Shown: piece after piece, positions 47,207 through 58,869 of the stretch
Layout of the letters: each line of letters starts with the position of its first letter
How positions within the stretch are numbered: the first letter of the stretch is position 1
Assembly (NCBI GenBank): GCA_016858145.1
Contig: JAEHOE010000040.1
Coordinates: 310,001-374,000, forward strand
Length of the DNA: 64,000 nucleotides
DNA from: Edaphochlamys debaryana
Lineage: Eukaryota > Chlorophyta > Chlorophyceae > Chlamydomonadales
Direction: 5' to 3'
Made by a program: the position numbers and the translations under genes
The notes under the pieces: generated by a model
Seen by the model: only the letters and a program-made list of their open reading frames with translations
The model's database searches: none
What the model was told of the DNA's origin: nothing

Positions 47207-47226
47207 GTAACAACAACAACAACAAC
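47207..47226 (+). repeat. (ACA)n/(CAA)n microsatellite, probable LINE 3' tail
   Basis: Six or so ACA units about 84 bases after the ORF2 stop. Many LINEs end in a short tandem repeat or poly-A-like tail, so this probably marks the 3' end. Confidence 0.6.
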
Positions 47227-49611
47227 TCCCCCCGGCTCCCTCGCACCCGCTTGGTCCCCGTCCCAAAATGATCATACGTGCTCGTTATGCATGTAGAGGC
47301 CAGTTCCAGGCCTTGGGGGGCTTAGAAGCGGTCGGTCGCGGGCGCATGTCGGCCGACATGGTTGGGCGGGCGACCTCCGCGGAAGTCGCCAGAACTCTCT
47401 CGGATGTTGTCCTTAGTCAAAATAAGCCGTATGAGAGTAGCTTGGCGCTTAGATGCGCTCGCGGGTGGTCGCTGGCCGTCAGTCAACGGTCCGTTCTGGG
47501 CATCGCAAGCCGTGCTCCGCTCCCAAACACCTACATATGCTTCCCTTAGCTTAAGTTGTGAAGGGCGCGCGTGAAATCGGCGGCCGGACGCCCCTACCCG
47601 ACCTCTGTCCGACCGTGCCGAAACCCGACCCCTCGGACGGAAACGGGGATAACAGGTCCCAGATATAAAATGATGCGAACCAGCCAGGAAGTTGCTATAG
47701 CTCTAGCTTGTGGTGTGGTCAGTATGCTTGACAATTTTATATATCCTGGTCATAGGGGGCACGGAGTGTGGGGACCAGGGGCGGGCCGGAGTGGAACCCG
47801 CCTGGTCCCTGCAATGCTTTCCTAGTCTAGGAATGCATGGTCAGCCGAGGTCAGCTTTATGTAAACGTCCTGCTGCGCAGCGAGGCGGGCTCGCCCCCTG
47901 CCACCCCCTGAGAAATCAACACACCCGCGTGAGACGTGGTGAGCGTGCGTAATGGGATGGGAAGGCTGTGGGGGGAGATGGGTGCAGTCCTACAGGCGTG
48001 CTGAGGAAGGGGAGGGACTGCTGCCAGCTGCCAGATACACGCTGAGCATGGTCATTGCGTGCCAAGGACTAAGGTGGGACCTGAGTGTGGTCAGTGCAAG
48101 TTATGACAGGGACTTGCGTTCTGGCTTGCAGGGGGCAAGCCCGTGAGGTGGGTCGCTTGGCCCCAGCGTTCAGCGCTGTGACCCCAGGGGGGTCCTTCAT
48201 TGTAAACACCGAGGACTGCCAGCTACCGTCGCGCTAGCTGTCTCGCGACGTGCGGCCCAGGAGAGGCCCAGGAGAGGCCCAGGAGAGGCACGTTCCGGCG
48301 ACTTCCTCTACGTCGCGCCATTATGTGAGGATGTCTTGACATTGACCCTGCTATGCTGCTCTAGCGTCACGCAGTGGTCGCGACAATGGACATGCGGTCA
48401 GCCAGCAGCAGGCAAACTTCCTCACAGCCAAACTCCCGCTGCGCACTCCCGAAGCGATGACATGTGTGAAGAGGGGGAAGGAGAAACGGGCGATTGCGAA
48501 TTGACGGCGAGCGCTGCTGAAGCTGTGTCCGGATTTCGTCGCGCAAAGGGGGGGAGACGCCGTCACAGATGACCACGATATCGACCACGCGGCTTTGCAT
48601 TGCGTTCGTCAGCGGGCCCTCCGTCCGAGCGCACTCCATGTCGGACGGATGTGCCTAACAATTGGACGAAGTGAAGTTTGACGAGCAGTGTCCACCCCAG
48701 TAGCCCCGTTTCCACCCCTACCGGGGGAATCGGGGCAAGCCAACTAAGGGCCGGGGGTGCCTTTGACCCCAAAAGCCCTATCTTGCGAGGGGCGAGCCAA
48801 CCAGCGCACGGACAGGAAGCGTCCAATCAAGAGCTACGGGCTGACAAGGAAGTCAGCCTCGCAGCCGGCTATAAATGGGGCACCGCATGCCTTACCCGCA
48901 GCCTGCCGTACAGGGCGTGTGCTTTATCCACACTGGAGTGCACCGGGGTCACCACTGCTGCCCTTCGACTACACTCGAAGAGGCCACGGGTGAAACCCGA
49001 AATGCGACAGGGCCCCGACCTTGGGGCGCCATGAGCGCGTACCATAACCCTCCACACGGGCATGCTGCAAATCATGCCAATCTGCCCATAACAGGTTTGG
49101 GTCCCGCTGGGCTCCGTTAGGCGTCGGCCCTTCGGACCGGCGGAGCCGAGTCTGGGAGTGGCGCAAGCCAGGGAGTCGGAAACTGGTCGTCTGGTAACGC
49201 TGCACCTTACGCGCAACACTGTGGGTACAATGTGGGTACTTCTGGCGCGGTCCAGACTATCCACACCGCAGAGGCTGGCTGGGCAAACCCCCAGTCGGAG
49301 GCTGCTGTGAAAGCAGTCGAACACACACAAGCCGCACAACCCGTTGTGCCGTGCCAAAGGCTATAGTGTGTTATGTCAGGCGGCGGGACACGCGGACACG
49401 CCAAACCCACATCGCACGGTATGCACGGTATGTAGACCCGCGTAGACTACGTAGACCCTCTAAACCCCCGGCAGTCCGGATCGTTAGGAGCTTAGGCCTG
49501 TCGTGCTGCCGTACCACAGGTGGATTACTTTAGGCTTGCGCGACTTGTGGCCCTCATCGGCTTAACAATCAGGGTTTTCAGGGGTCAGAGGCTCACGCCC
49601 GCCGGCGCACA
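47227..49611. other. Unassigned region between the LINE and the WSC gene
   Basis: No coding exon was recognised. It holds AT-richer patches with TATA-like sequences (ATATAAAAT near 47662, CTATAAATGG near 48870), a triplicated CCCAGGAGAGG unit at about 48256-48290, and a segment (47480-47575) resembling 17100-17215. Retroelement remnants are plausible but no LTR pair or polymerase motif is visible. The last few hundred bases must include the WSC gene promoter and 5' UTR. Confidence 0.4.
48256..48290. repeat. Short tandem repeat, three GGCCCAGGAGA units
   Basis: GGCCCAGGAGA is repeated three times head to tail and ends in GGCACGTTCC. Confidence 0.85.
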
Positions 49612-52600
49612 ATGGCCTCCAGACGTCGTCACTCGGCCAGTCTGGTAAGATACATGGGGCCGCCGCGCGCCCTCACCGGCCCTACTGCGCGGCCTGCGCT
49701 GCTGGTGGTGCTCGGCGTGGCAATGGCGCTGCTATCCTCGAGGGCCGACGCTCAAGGTAAAGTGCATGCGTGTTGCCCATACAGACAGTCTCGAGCCGGA
49801 GACGCGCACGCCCCACCACCGGCCCCTTTCCCGAAACCTAGTCTCCGTGAATCCTGCCGTCTCGTGCGCAGGCACATGCGACATTCGGGCAAACACCGAC
49901 TACGGAGGTGGAGGTGAGCGACAAGCGGGGCGCCCCGCCCCACCCGATCTGCTACGCGACCCATTCCCCTAATCGTGGGCGCACTATACTCCAACCTAAC
50001 TTTAACGCGTTGATAGCAGTTTGTCGTCGAAGGTGAGGGCCGACTGTCGAAGCAAGGTGGCCGCTCGCCCGCGATGAGTTGGTAGCTGCTTGGTTTGCGT
50101 TATCGCGCGCTCTAGTCGGCTGCGTACTGAGCTGTACACATAGCTAAGAAGATTGACTGGCCTTAAGGCCCGTCACACCTCACAGGTCCCGAGAGGTCCA
50201 GTGCGTGTCATTCGTTACAACTGCAGCTAGCCGCGATCGACGTTACGCTAGCTGGCCTGACTACTTGTTCGCGCATTGCTGCCGCACAGGCAGTGAGTTC
50301 CGGACGTTCACCGGCATCAAGACCGCGGCGGACTGCTGCGCGACTTGCGGCAGCGTCAATGCCTGCGCCTACTGGGTGTGGCGCCCGTCTAACGGCGACT
50401 GTTATCTCAAGGGAGACCAGGGCCGTAGTAATTTCTTCGCCGTCGCCGGCCTCTGCGCGGGACGTCGGGCTCTGCTCGGTGGGTGCACACAAGGGTTCAA
50501 GGGCATCGGCAGCCCAATAGGCTCCTATAGGCTTACTTGTACATAAGGAGTGTTATGCAGAAGTCGGGGTTGCGCCGAGTTCCCGCGCTCCGAGTTTCCG
50601 GCCGAATGCCCCCGCAAAATCTACAGTAAGGGCGTTGACGGCATCGCGGCTGGGCGCTTAAGGAGCTGGCCAAGGCTCCCAATCAATGTGCCTCCAAACC
50701 GCGCGAAGTTTAGTCAGGCCGGCACGTCCCAAAAGGGGCTGGGCCTTGGGCGTTGGGGGCTGGGGACACGGTCCAGACCCGGAGTGGTGCCCGCCTGCGT
50801 GCACGATGGGATGTATGGTGGGATGTATGTGTGGCCATCTGCTTATGTGTGCGGCCGCAGAGAACTACGTGGGATGCTACAAGGACGGTCCCATGCGCCG
50901 GCTGCCCATCTTTCTGGGTTTCAGTGACGGCAGGATTAGCGCCGCCAGGTGCCAGACGCTGGCCGCTGCCGCTGGTGAGCGTGGGCGTCATGGCTTAGGC
51001 AGGGAGGAAGGGCCTCAGATCGGCGGGGGGCAGGCCTTCAACTGAGCAACCGAGCAAAAACCACCGTGTGTCTGCCCTACGTCCCTCAAAGGTCTGACTG
51101 TGTACGGCACCCAGTTTTCCAAGGAGTGCTGGGGCGGCAACGACCTGGTCCTGGCCACCGGCGGGGGCACCGCTGACTGTCTCATGACGTGCACTGGAGA
51201 CGCAATGCAGAAGTGCGGCGGGTCCGGCATCAACAGCGTCTACCTGCGCTCCGGTGAGTGGGTGACGGGTTCTCCCATAGTTGCCTTCAACATCTCACTT
51301 GGGATGTATCCAACCCCGGCTCGCAGCTGAGGGCGGCTTGGGGTGCTTCAAGGACGGCCCTATGCGGCGGCTGCCCACCTTTCTGGGGAGCGATGACACC
51401 AAGATGACGGCCTCAAGGTGCAAGGCCCTCGCCGCGGCCGCTGGTGAGATCTGTGGGGGGCATGCACCAGCATTCGCCTAAATAGCCCAAGTCCCAAGGC
51501 ACGTCAATGGGGGAAGAGAGCTACGTCATGCTGCTTCAATTACCTGTCCGCCGTAGGTTTTTCCCTGTACGGCACGCAATATAGCAAGGAGTGCTGGGGC
51601 GGCAACGATCTTACCCTTGCCACCGGCGGGGGAGCAACCCCTTGTACTATGCCGTGCACGGGCGACAGGACGCAGTGAGTGCGTGTCGAGCACCGCACGA
51701 TACCACCTGTCCGCCCTCCCGTGTCCTTTGCTGTACTGAGACCTGAGGCAAAGGCCAAGTCTCCAAGCCCCCAACAGCTATGCTTGCCTCCCCTTGCCAT
51801 GCCCCCAGGATGTGTGGCGGTAGCAACATCAACAGCCTCTATCGCCGCGGTACGTGGCTTAGGCTTATGCTTAGGCTTAGGCTTAGGCTTAGGCTGAATC
51901 GTACTGCGCATCAACCGCGAGCCATGCCGTGCGGGCGCAGACGATGCCATTGGCTGCTTCAAGGACACCAGTGACTGGAGGCTCCCCTTCTTGCTGGCAA
52001 GCAACGACGGTTCCATGACGACCGCCAAGTGCAAGGCCCTCGCTGCCGCCGCCGATGAGCCAAGCGTGGGCCCCCACCCTGCGCATGCTGCCTGCATCAG
52101 CCAGTACCAACCTTCTCTTACTATCTTTTGTTGCCCATGCTTCCTTGCCCATGCTCAGGCCTGCCTCTGTACGCCACCCAGTACGGCCGGTTCTGCATGG
52201 GTGGGCACGATCTGGTGCGGGCCACCAGCCTCGGAGCAAGCCCTGACTGCAACATGGCGTGTGGCGGTGCCCCGAACGAGAAGTGCGGAGGGAGTAATGC
52301 AAACTTCGTGTACACACGCGACAGTAAGCGAGGGATGCTGTCAGAGTGCTAGCTGCTCCTACAGCGCGTACAACCCATGCTGTCGAGCCCCTCTCACCCG
52401 CGACTTGCAGCCGAGTACATGGGGTGCTTTGTTGACAACGCAAACCGCAAACTGCCGGATTTCCTTGGGAACATCCCAGACATCACTCGGGAGAAGTGCC
52501 GCGACCTGGCCATGTCGAAAGGTGAGATAGAAGTTCGTACGGCATGCAGCCGGCCCTGCCGTTCTAGTCGCGTGATTAACCCCCGCCCACCCGCTCAACT

Positions 52601-55600
52601 CCTCACCAAAGGATACCTGTACTATGGGATGGAATACACTGAGTGCTACGGAGGCAATGATGTCGTGCTTGCCACGAGCCTGGGTGCCAGTACCAGCTGC
52701 AACGTGCCCTGTGCGGGCAACGACAGACAGACCTGCGGTGGATATTGGTCCCTCAGCCTGTATCGTGTAAACGGCGGTGGGTGTAAGCACAAGCTCGGAT
52801 CGGCTCAAACGTGATCGGGGATTGATGGCAGCGCATGTGTCGTGCCCGTCCTTGCGTGCATGCAGTTCTCAAATGGGACAGCTGCGGTGCGGTTCAGGAG
52901 CGCTACGGCCTGCTCCCACAGTTCTCCTGGGGAAACACTCCGGTCGATCAGCAGAGGCTGTGGACACAGAGCAAGTGCGAGCCAGAGAAGATCTGCCGCT
53001 ACTGGTAAGCAGCAGCACAACTCATCATGCCCTCGTCCCTCGTCCCTTGGCCTTTCCTTTGGACGGCCCTGTCCGCGGGCAGGCCCCTTGGGGCCCAAGT
53101 TGCCCATGACACCCATGCACCACTAACCACGGGTTGCGCACGCAGGCAGGCGAGGTATAGTGTAGCACCATTCTCCGGCTGGGGCTCCATGCCTCAAAAC
53201 CTTCAGGCATCGTGGACGGCGCTCAAGTGCGAAAACTTCTTTGGTGCGTGGCCCAACTATCCTTGCAGCATCGGCTGTGATTCACTTTCTGACCGTTCTG
53301 ACGTTCTCGTCTCGTATCCCGCATGTCTGCAGTGCTCGATTCTGCCGGCTGCGGTGCTCAGCAGGAGCTCTACGGGATGCTCCCTCAGTTCAGCTGGGGA
53401 TCAACGCCGCAATCCCTGCAGACGCTGTGGGGCTCAAGCAACTGTCAGCCGGAGAAGATCTGCCGTTACTGGTGCGTGGGCTTCAGGGACCCCGGCGGGT
53501 GGTGGTGGGTGTGGAGGGGCTAGCCCCGTCGGGCTAGCCCTCATACACAACCGCCCCTTAACACACGGCCCCCGTTTGGTCCAGGTCCAGCACTGCATAG
53601 CCTACCTCCAGCCAACTCCCACCTTGACTACCTCCTCTGCTGCTGTGGCATGCGTGCACCTTGCAATGCAGGATGCTGAAGTATGCCGTCCAACCCGGAG
53701 TTAGCTACGGTAGTTTACCAACAAGCTATCAGGCTTCTTGGGGCTCCTTGGGTTGCGATGCATACGGTGAGCAGATTGCACCAAGGGCGCCCCAGCGAAA
53801 GCCCCTTGCCGCATGCAAGGCCCCTTCTCCCACCTCAGCCCCTTTCCACTCCTCCCCCCTCCCGCCACACCCAAGCAGGAAAGCCGCCCACCTTGGCCAT
53901 CGCTGGCTGCAGCATCACACAGAACGTCCCCACCATTTCCGGCCTGCCCGTTGTGCCCATCCCGCCGCTGGGGATCGACAACCTGCTGGGAACCGACACC
54001 ATTTGGAAGATGCTCCTACAGCAGACCAGCATAATCAACGATGTTTCGCAGATCAAATCGTTCCGGATCGGATCTCCAAGCTGGATCAAGACAGAGGAGC
54101 TTGCCAACGCCTGTAGCTACCTGCCCATCCAGGTAGGCCGCCACAACGCCCCGGTACCTCAGCCCGTGCACAGTGGGATGGGAGCCCATCCACTCGCGCA
54201 TCCTCCTTCCCTCATGCCGGCAGGACATGCCGGATAGCAAGTCTTACATCACGTACGGCTATGCGTCGTACGGGACCTTTGGCCTGTGTGTTGCGGTCAG
54301 GCCATGCAACGAAGCCGGGCATGAGTACCTCTTTGGCCTCGGGCTGGCAGAAGGTGCGCCAGGCACGCTCTTCGTATGGTGCCTACATGCCGCTGATGAT
54401 CCCGACGTACGTGCATGCCTGCAGGCTTTGCCATTGACTTGAAGTACGTGCAGATTGTTCCGAAGTTCATCGGCTTTGCTCTCGGGAAGGGGCTCGTCCA
54501 AAGCTCAAGCCAAGATGCAAGTCGGGAAGGGTCGGGGACGGCCTGGCGCCAGGCGCTCTGCATGCTGCGGGTGTCATGGGCACACTTGAGTGTGATCAGT
54601 CGATGTTTGCCCTTGGCCCTCTGCGTTCAGATGTGGGATTCAACAAAGGATGGTCTGTCTCTCACACCCTTCAAGATGCCGGCCCACGTCCGGGCGGGGG
54701 GCGACGTGTCATTTGACTTCAAGATTGGGTCCTATGTGAAGGTCGAGGTCACAGCCGCAACGCAGGGTCGCACTCAGCGCAGAGTTCGTGTTCAACGACA
54801 TCATACACTCGGTCAAGGTAGGGAGCAGGGCAGTCCCTGAGGGACTCGGGACTCTGGGGACAGTCCCTTGGGGATGCTGTTCTGTTAGCGGCTCCATGAC
54901 ACCGGCTTGCTCCGTCCGCTCATCAGGTCAATGACGAGCCCTTGTTTAAGGGCATCAGCCAACAGTTCATCGGCAGCCTCCCCACCATCACCGCGTCCGT
55001 GGGCGTCTATGTACGTGAAGGCCACGTATCGTTGTTGAACCAACGAACGACCATGCCCACGTGCCTAACACCGGTTCCGCCGCTTCGCTGTGCACAGGTC
55101 CACGTCTTCCCGCAGGGCTGGGGAGTCCTGCTCAAGGGTTCCCTGTCAATCCTCATCAGGCTGCCTGACCCCATCCGGAACGCGATCACGGAACTCAACA
55201 GTCAGTACAAGATCAACATCCTGGTGGGTGAGGGGTCTTCCGTACTTCCAGGCGCAGGTGAAGCGGCTGTTGACGCGCGCACCCTGAACGTGTTCCGTTT
55301 GTACCCGGCAGGACATTGCGCCTTTCGTGCGAGACTTGTACAACGGCATCACAGTCACAATCGATGGCGGCATTGTCGTCAAGGTGATTGAGGTGTTCAT
55401 TCATGCTTGTGCCCACCCTTCGGAAGCCCACCGTCCTCCCTCGAGTGAATGAATCCCAGAGAGAGGTCACGGAGTCCTCATCCCATCTCGCAGGGCTCCG
55501 CTGACGGCTACCTCAGGCTTGGCTACCTCAAGAACGGCGCCATCACGTACCTGCCCGTCTGCAAGGACTGGAACAGCAACATGTGTGATCCCGACAAGTA

Positions 55601-56404
55601 CTGTCTTGGCGTGGTCTGTGTGCCCAAGTCCGGCCTTGGCGGCTTCTGCACCCACGACGTGCACTGCCTTAACAACAACTGCGGCGACGAGAAGGGCGCA
55701 CTATGGTGCGTGCGGTTGCTGAGGCGGAGGATGTTCGGGGGTGAAGGGAGTAATATCGATCGCCTTGTGGGGTTGGGGTTGGGGGTAGGGGCGGGGGCGG
55801 GGGCGCAGTCTCAAGGCCGCTGCCTTGTCCAACAACCAACCGTCTCATAAATTCTTGCTGCGGCAGGTGCGTTTCGTGCGTGTCGGACAGCCAGTGCGGT
55901 TCCAACCAGTTCTGCGAGTTTGCGTTCTGGAGGTGCACCGATAAGGTGGGCTCGGGGACGTGGTGTGACATGGTCCGGAGGGATGCGCAGTGATGCACCC
56001 AGCCTTCTTGGCTTGGCTCCTCTCGACTGACAGCCTCCTGCTCGTCCTCACAGCTGGCAAACGGAAGGTCCTGCCTCAGCGACTCTGCATGCCAGAGCAA
56101 GCACTGCGTCAGCGGCGTGTGTCAGCAGGTGCGTACGGGACCGCATTGCGGCGGTGCGGCAAGGCGACAGGAGCAAGCAGGGGAGCGGTACAGCGAAGCG
56201 GTTGCTTCTGCCCTTACCCGCACGCCAATCGGTTGCCTTTGCCCTCACGGCCCACCCCCCCTGCAGTGCAACACAAGCCCCGACTGCCCTGCGGGCTACT
56301 TCTGCGAGCTCTTCCAGTGCAAGAAGTGCGCCCCCAGGGGCACCTTCTGCCTCGCGAGCTACGCATGTTGCTCGGGAACCTGCTCATGGGCCTCGTGCAC
56401 CTGA
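49612..56404 (+). CDS. Secreted multi-WSC-domain, Cys-rich protein (about 26 exons; two apparent lesions)
   Basis: Readable exons: 49612-49756, 49872-49913, 50227-50478, 50861-50974, 51092-51253, 51327-51443, 51557-51674, 51809-51849, 51941-52054, 52159-52323, 52411-52521, 52612-52776, 52866-53004, 53146-53243, 53333-53471, 53672-53766, 53879-54132, 54224-54353, 54425 to about 54510, 54631-54817, 54927-55010, 55098-55223, 55312-55383, 55494-55705, 55867-55945, 56054-56128 and 56267-56404. A signal peptide (ALLVVLGVAMALLSSRADA) and a PAN/apple-like Cys segment (TAADCCATCGSVNACAYW) come first. Four WSC domains (about 147-515) follow, each split between a GCFKDGPMRRLP-type and a KECWGGNDL-type exon. 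Then come four W/C repeat units (516-672), an unknown segment, and a C-terminal Cys-rich region (SDSQCGSNQFCEF) ending in ASCT. WSC domains bind glycans, so an ECM or surface role is likely. Lesions: an AT instead of GT donor at 52055, and a frame break at about 54750-54785. Confidence 0.7.
51857..51895 (+). repeat. GGCTTA hexamer array in an intron
   Basis: Six to seven GCTTAG/GGCTTA units, one with a T change, lie just after the donor of the exon ending at 51849. Confidence 0.9.
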
Positions 56405-56774
56405 GCTGCATGCACAGCCACTGAGCAGCGGACACCCAGCCATGTGACTACCTGAGGGCACAAGTGACGGCATAGGGCCTTCTGTTCGCGCGGGGGCCGG
56501 CTGTGCGGCGGTCTGCCAAAGCTGGAGTGGCGTGGCTGGGTGCCAGTTCGTGTGTTGATAGGAGTGTGTCAGCAGGAGTTCGTTGGCAGGAGTGTTTTGC
56601 GTTTCAAGTAGAGGCGCGCCGTGCACGTGGCGCTGAAGCCTCAGTATCTAACATGCGTACATATGTCACCTTAGCTGGTTGGCTAAGAAGCTGAGTCATG
56701 AGCTGCATCTCCGGACGGCCTGGGATGGCTGAACGGCCACAGTATTGGGTACAGCTATGAAGCCCAGAGCGGCA

Positions 56775-56779
56775 TGTAA
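56775..56779 (+). terminator. Candidate poly(A) signal TGTAA for the WSC gene
   Basis: Two TGTAA motifs, at 56775 and 56783, lie about 370 bases after the stop codon. Confidence 0.5.
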
Positions 56780-57499
56780 GGATGTAACCTCTCATCCGAG
56801 CCCGAGTGTCCCCCGGGCTGCCCTTGACCCGGATTCCCCTTCTTGGGACCGTAGTGCCCTGGAGCGGCGAAGACAGAAACCAGGCAATTGCGCAGCTGCC
56901 TGTGTGCGGCGGGGAGCTCCGCCATGTACTGCAACAGCAGTACTCCCATTAGACAGCTACGCCGTTGTGGTTGGACCCCATACAACTAGCTGGTCCGCAC
57001 GGAGACCACGACTGCTTAGCCTTGCTAAACGCGGGAGGCAGTACGTGCATGGATCCATGACATCCCGGGACTTCGGGCGCAGCCCTACAGATGTCGAGAT
57101 GTGCAGACGTCTGACGGGGATATATGGAGCTGTACGTCCCCAGGGCAAGCGCGTCGCGGGCGCTGACTTGGGCCTCCAGTGTGAATGGGCGGGAGGCCAA
57201 CCTGCTGGTGGAGCAGACCGGCCATAGCTGCGAAGTGCCTTGAACCCTGGTTACATGCACAATGTGGTCCGCCTTAGGCCCACCGTGCCGCAGGCCCTTG
57301 CCACCGGCCAGCCACAGCCGTTCCGCGGCACGACGCTGCTGGTCAAAGGCCTCAAGGCTATCGGTCGTGTGGCCCGCCTCTGCACCACCACCGACACATG
57401 ACCCCCCCCCCCTTGGTCCCCTCACAAACGTGGACCTTGGGGGGTTGGGGGTCCAGCGGCCTCCCTCCGGCCACTAGTGTTGCCACCGGTCTGATAACA

Positions 57500-58020
57500 G
57501 GGCTATACCCGCCTTCAGTCGTGGGAGGACGTGAAGGGGCAATACATGCGAGATATATACAAGAGATGGCAGGGCATGGGGGGATCAACTAATGTGTTGT
57601 TGCTTATTAGAGCGTTGCACAGATGCTCACACTGTGCGCTTGGAGTTCGCAACCCGGCGTCTTGACGGGCGTGGGGCAGATAATCCCACATGGTAACGGG
57701 TGGGTGGATGGGGGCTGTTCTTCTGTCTGAGGTTGTGCAGCACGACGGGCGTGGGGCAGATACCAGCACTGGGCGCCGTGCCCAGTGGGCGGACATTTAC
57801 ATGAATGACCCGCACACACACTCCAGGCCTACAACTAGCAAGGCTCAGTGCCCCCCGCAACGACGCCCTCACCGGGCACGCACAACGCTATTGGGGTAGG
57901 GCATGGTCACCCGCCCCTGCACTTTATAACAACCACCTCCCGCAAGCCATACAGGTAAGACACCTGCAACATACTGATGGGTCGCAGGTTCCTATGTCTT
58001 GGTCGCAAAGACGCCTGTCA
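57500..58020. repeat. Local repeat, first copy
   Basis: It shares in order with 58870-59400: GGACGTG-AGGGGCA-TAC, GTGGGGCAGA-ACCAGCACTGGGCG, TTACATGAA-GACCC and CGCAGGTT-CTATGT. Internal gaps and an extra GACGGGCGTGGGGCAGATA duplication (about 57665 and 57746) are present. Confidence 0.65.
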
Positions 58021-58228
58021 CTCCAGGGTCACGGGCTGGTGGGTGGGGGGACCGGGGACGATGGGGCTCTCGGCGGGCTCGGGCGTCAGGGGCGTGCCCT
58101 GGTGTGGGGGTGGGCTCCTCGCTTACGAGCTCGGGGCTGCAAAGACGGGTGCCGACAGGAAGAAAGGATAGGGAGACGCAGCACCATGAGAAAGGCCCTC
58201 GAGGCAGAGGGTCTGGGCAGCTACACGC

Positions 58229-58236
58229 CCGTCCCC
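58229..58236. other. Target-site duplication, left (CCGTCCCC)
   Basis: Eight bases directly before the MITE, repeated at 58689-58696. Confidence 0.85.
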
Positions 58237-58688
58237 CAGTGTTGCTATCTTAGTCGGTTAGTCGGCTGGGGAGTCGGCCGGCGCCGGCTAATCTTGAGGA
58301 AATATTGAATTAGCCGCCGTGCCGATTAACTCTGCCCCACACACGGATTAGTCGCCACTAGGAGCCGACTAAAAGGCCCCGCCTGGGCAGGTTAGCCGCC
58401 GCCCAAAGTCATGGGTACCGCAGTTCTGGGAGGGGCGAGGGGGCCAGAGCCCAGAGGGGGCCGCGCAGCAAGGGCACAGGTAAAGGACGGTGGAGTCCTG
58501 TGCTTGGTGCAGCATACAAGGGGGGATGTGCCAAAGGTCCAGGTAAAGTGTGGAGCGGGCCCGCCCCCAGCCGACTAATCAGGGCGACGGAGCCGGATTA
58601 GTCGCCACAGCCAGCCGGCTAAAAGGGCCTGTCTGGGCCAGTTAGTCGCCGGATCAGCCGACTATTCCCAGGGAAGACAGCAACACTG
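58237..58688. mobile_element. 452-bp hAT-type MITE
   Basis: The left end CAGTGTTGCTATC and the reverse complement of the right end, CAGTGTTGCTGTC, form a 13-bp terminal inverted repeat with one mismatch. Flanks carry an 8-bp duplication CCGTCCCC, the length typical of hAT elements. The paralogous repeat at 38.4 kb has a single CCGTCCCC with no insertion, which confirms mobility. The interior has no ORF. It is full of GCCGACTAA/TTAGTCGGC motifs and contains a direct repeat of about 57 bp (58345-58401 and 58596-58652). Such subterminal motifs are often transposase-binding sites; that is inference here. Confidence 0.85.
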
Positions 58689-58696
58689 CCGTCCCC
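58689..58696. other. Target-site duplication, right (CCGTCCCC)
   Basis: Second copy of the eight bases at 58229-58236. Confidence 0.85.
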
Positions 58697-58869
58697 CCAG
58701 TGTCCCACGCTCCCGCCAGCCGCCACCACGGCCCCACGAGTGAGGCATGCCAGTGTTCTTATTGATGCGGTGGTGGTGAGGGGCCTCTCACCAGGGGGCT
58801 TGGCCCTTCTCCTGACCTGCGCAGCTCCCCTCGGCCCAGTGACCGGGGACTGTCCTGGCGAGCGCTCGG

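Larger units (their letters stand above)
41100..47226 (+). mobile_element. LINE-type (APE endonuclease + RT) retrotransposon, damaged
   Basis: An ORF1-like region (41407-43469), an endonuclease/RT ORF2 (to 47123), a short 3' UTR and a terminal CAA-type microsatellite (47207-47226, ACAACAACAACAACAAC) are in the expected order for a non-LTR element. The C-terminal CxxC-H-C finger and the APE-type endonuclease fit an L1-like clade. The 5' boundary is unclear; I placed it near the hairpin at 41158. Lesions: a likely one-base frameshift in ORF1, an in-frame stop between ORF1 and ORF2, and loss of the RT fingers. No target-site duplication was identified. Confidence 0.8.

Noticed and set aside
51857..51895. 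GGCTTA/TTAGGC array as an interstitial telomere
   Set aside because: Chlamydomonas telomeres use TTTTAGGG; this short intronic hexamer array is a simple microsatellite.
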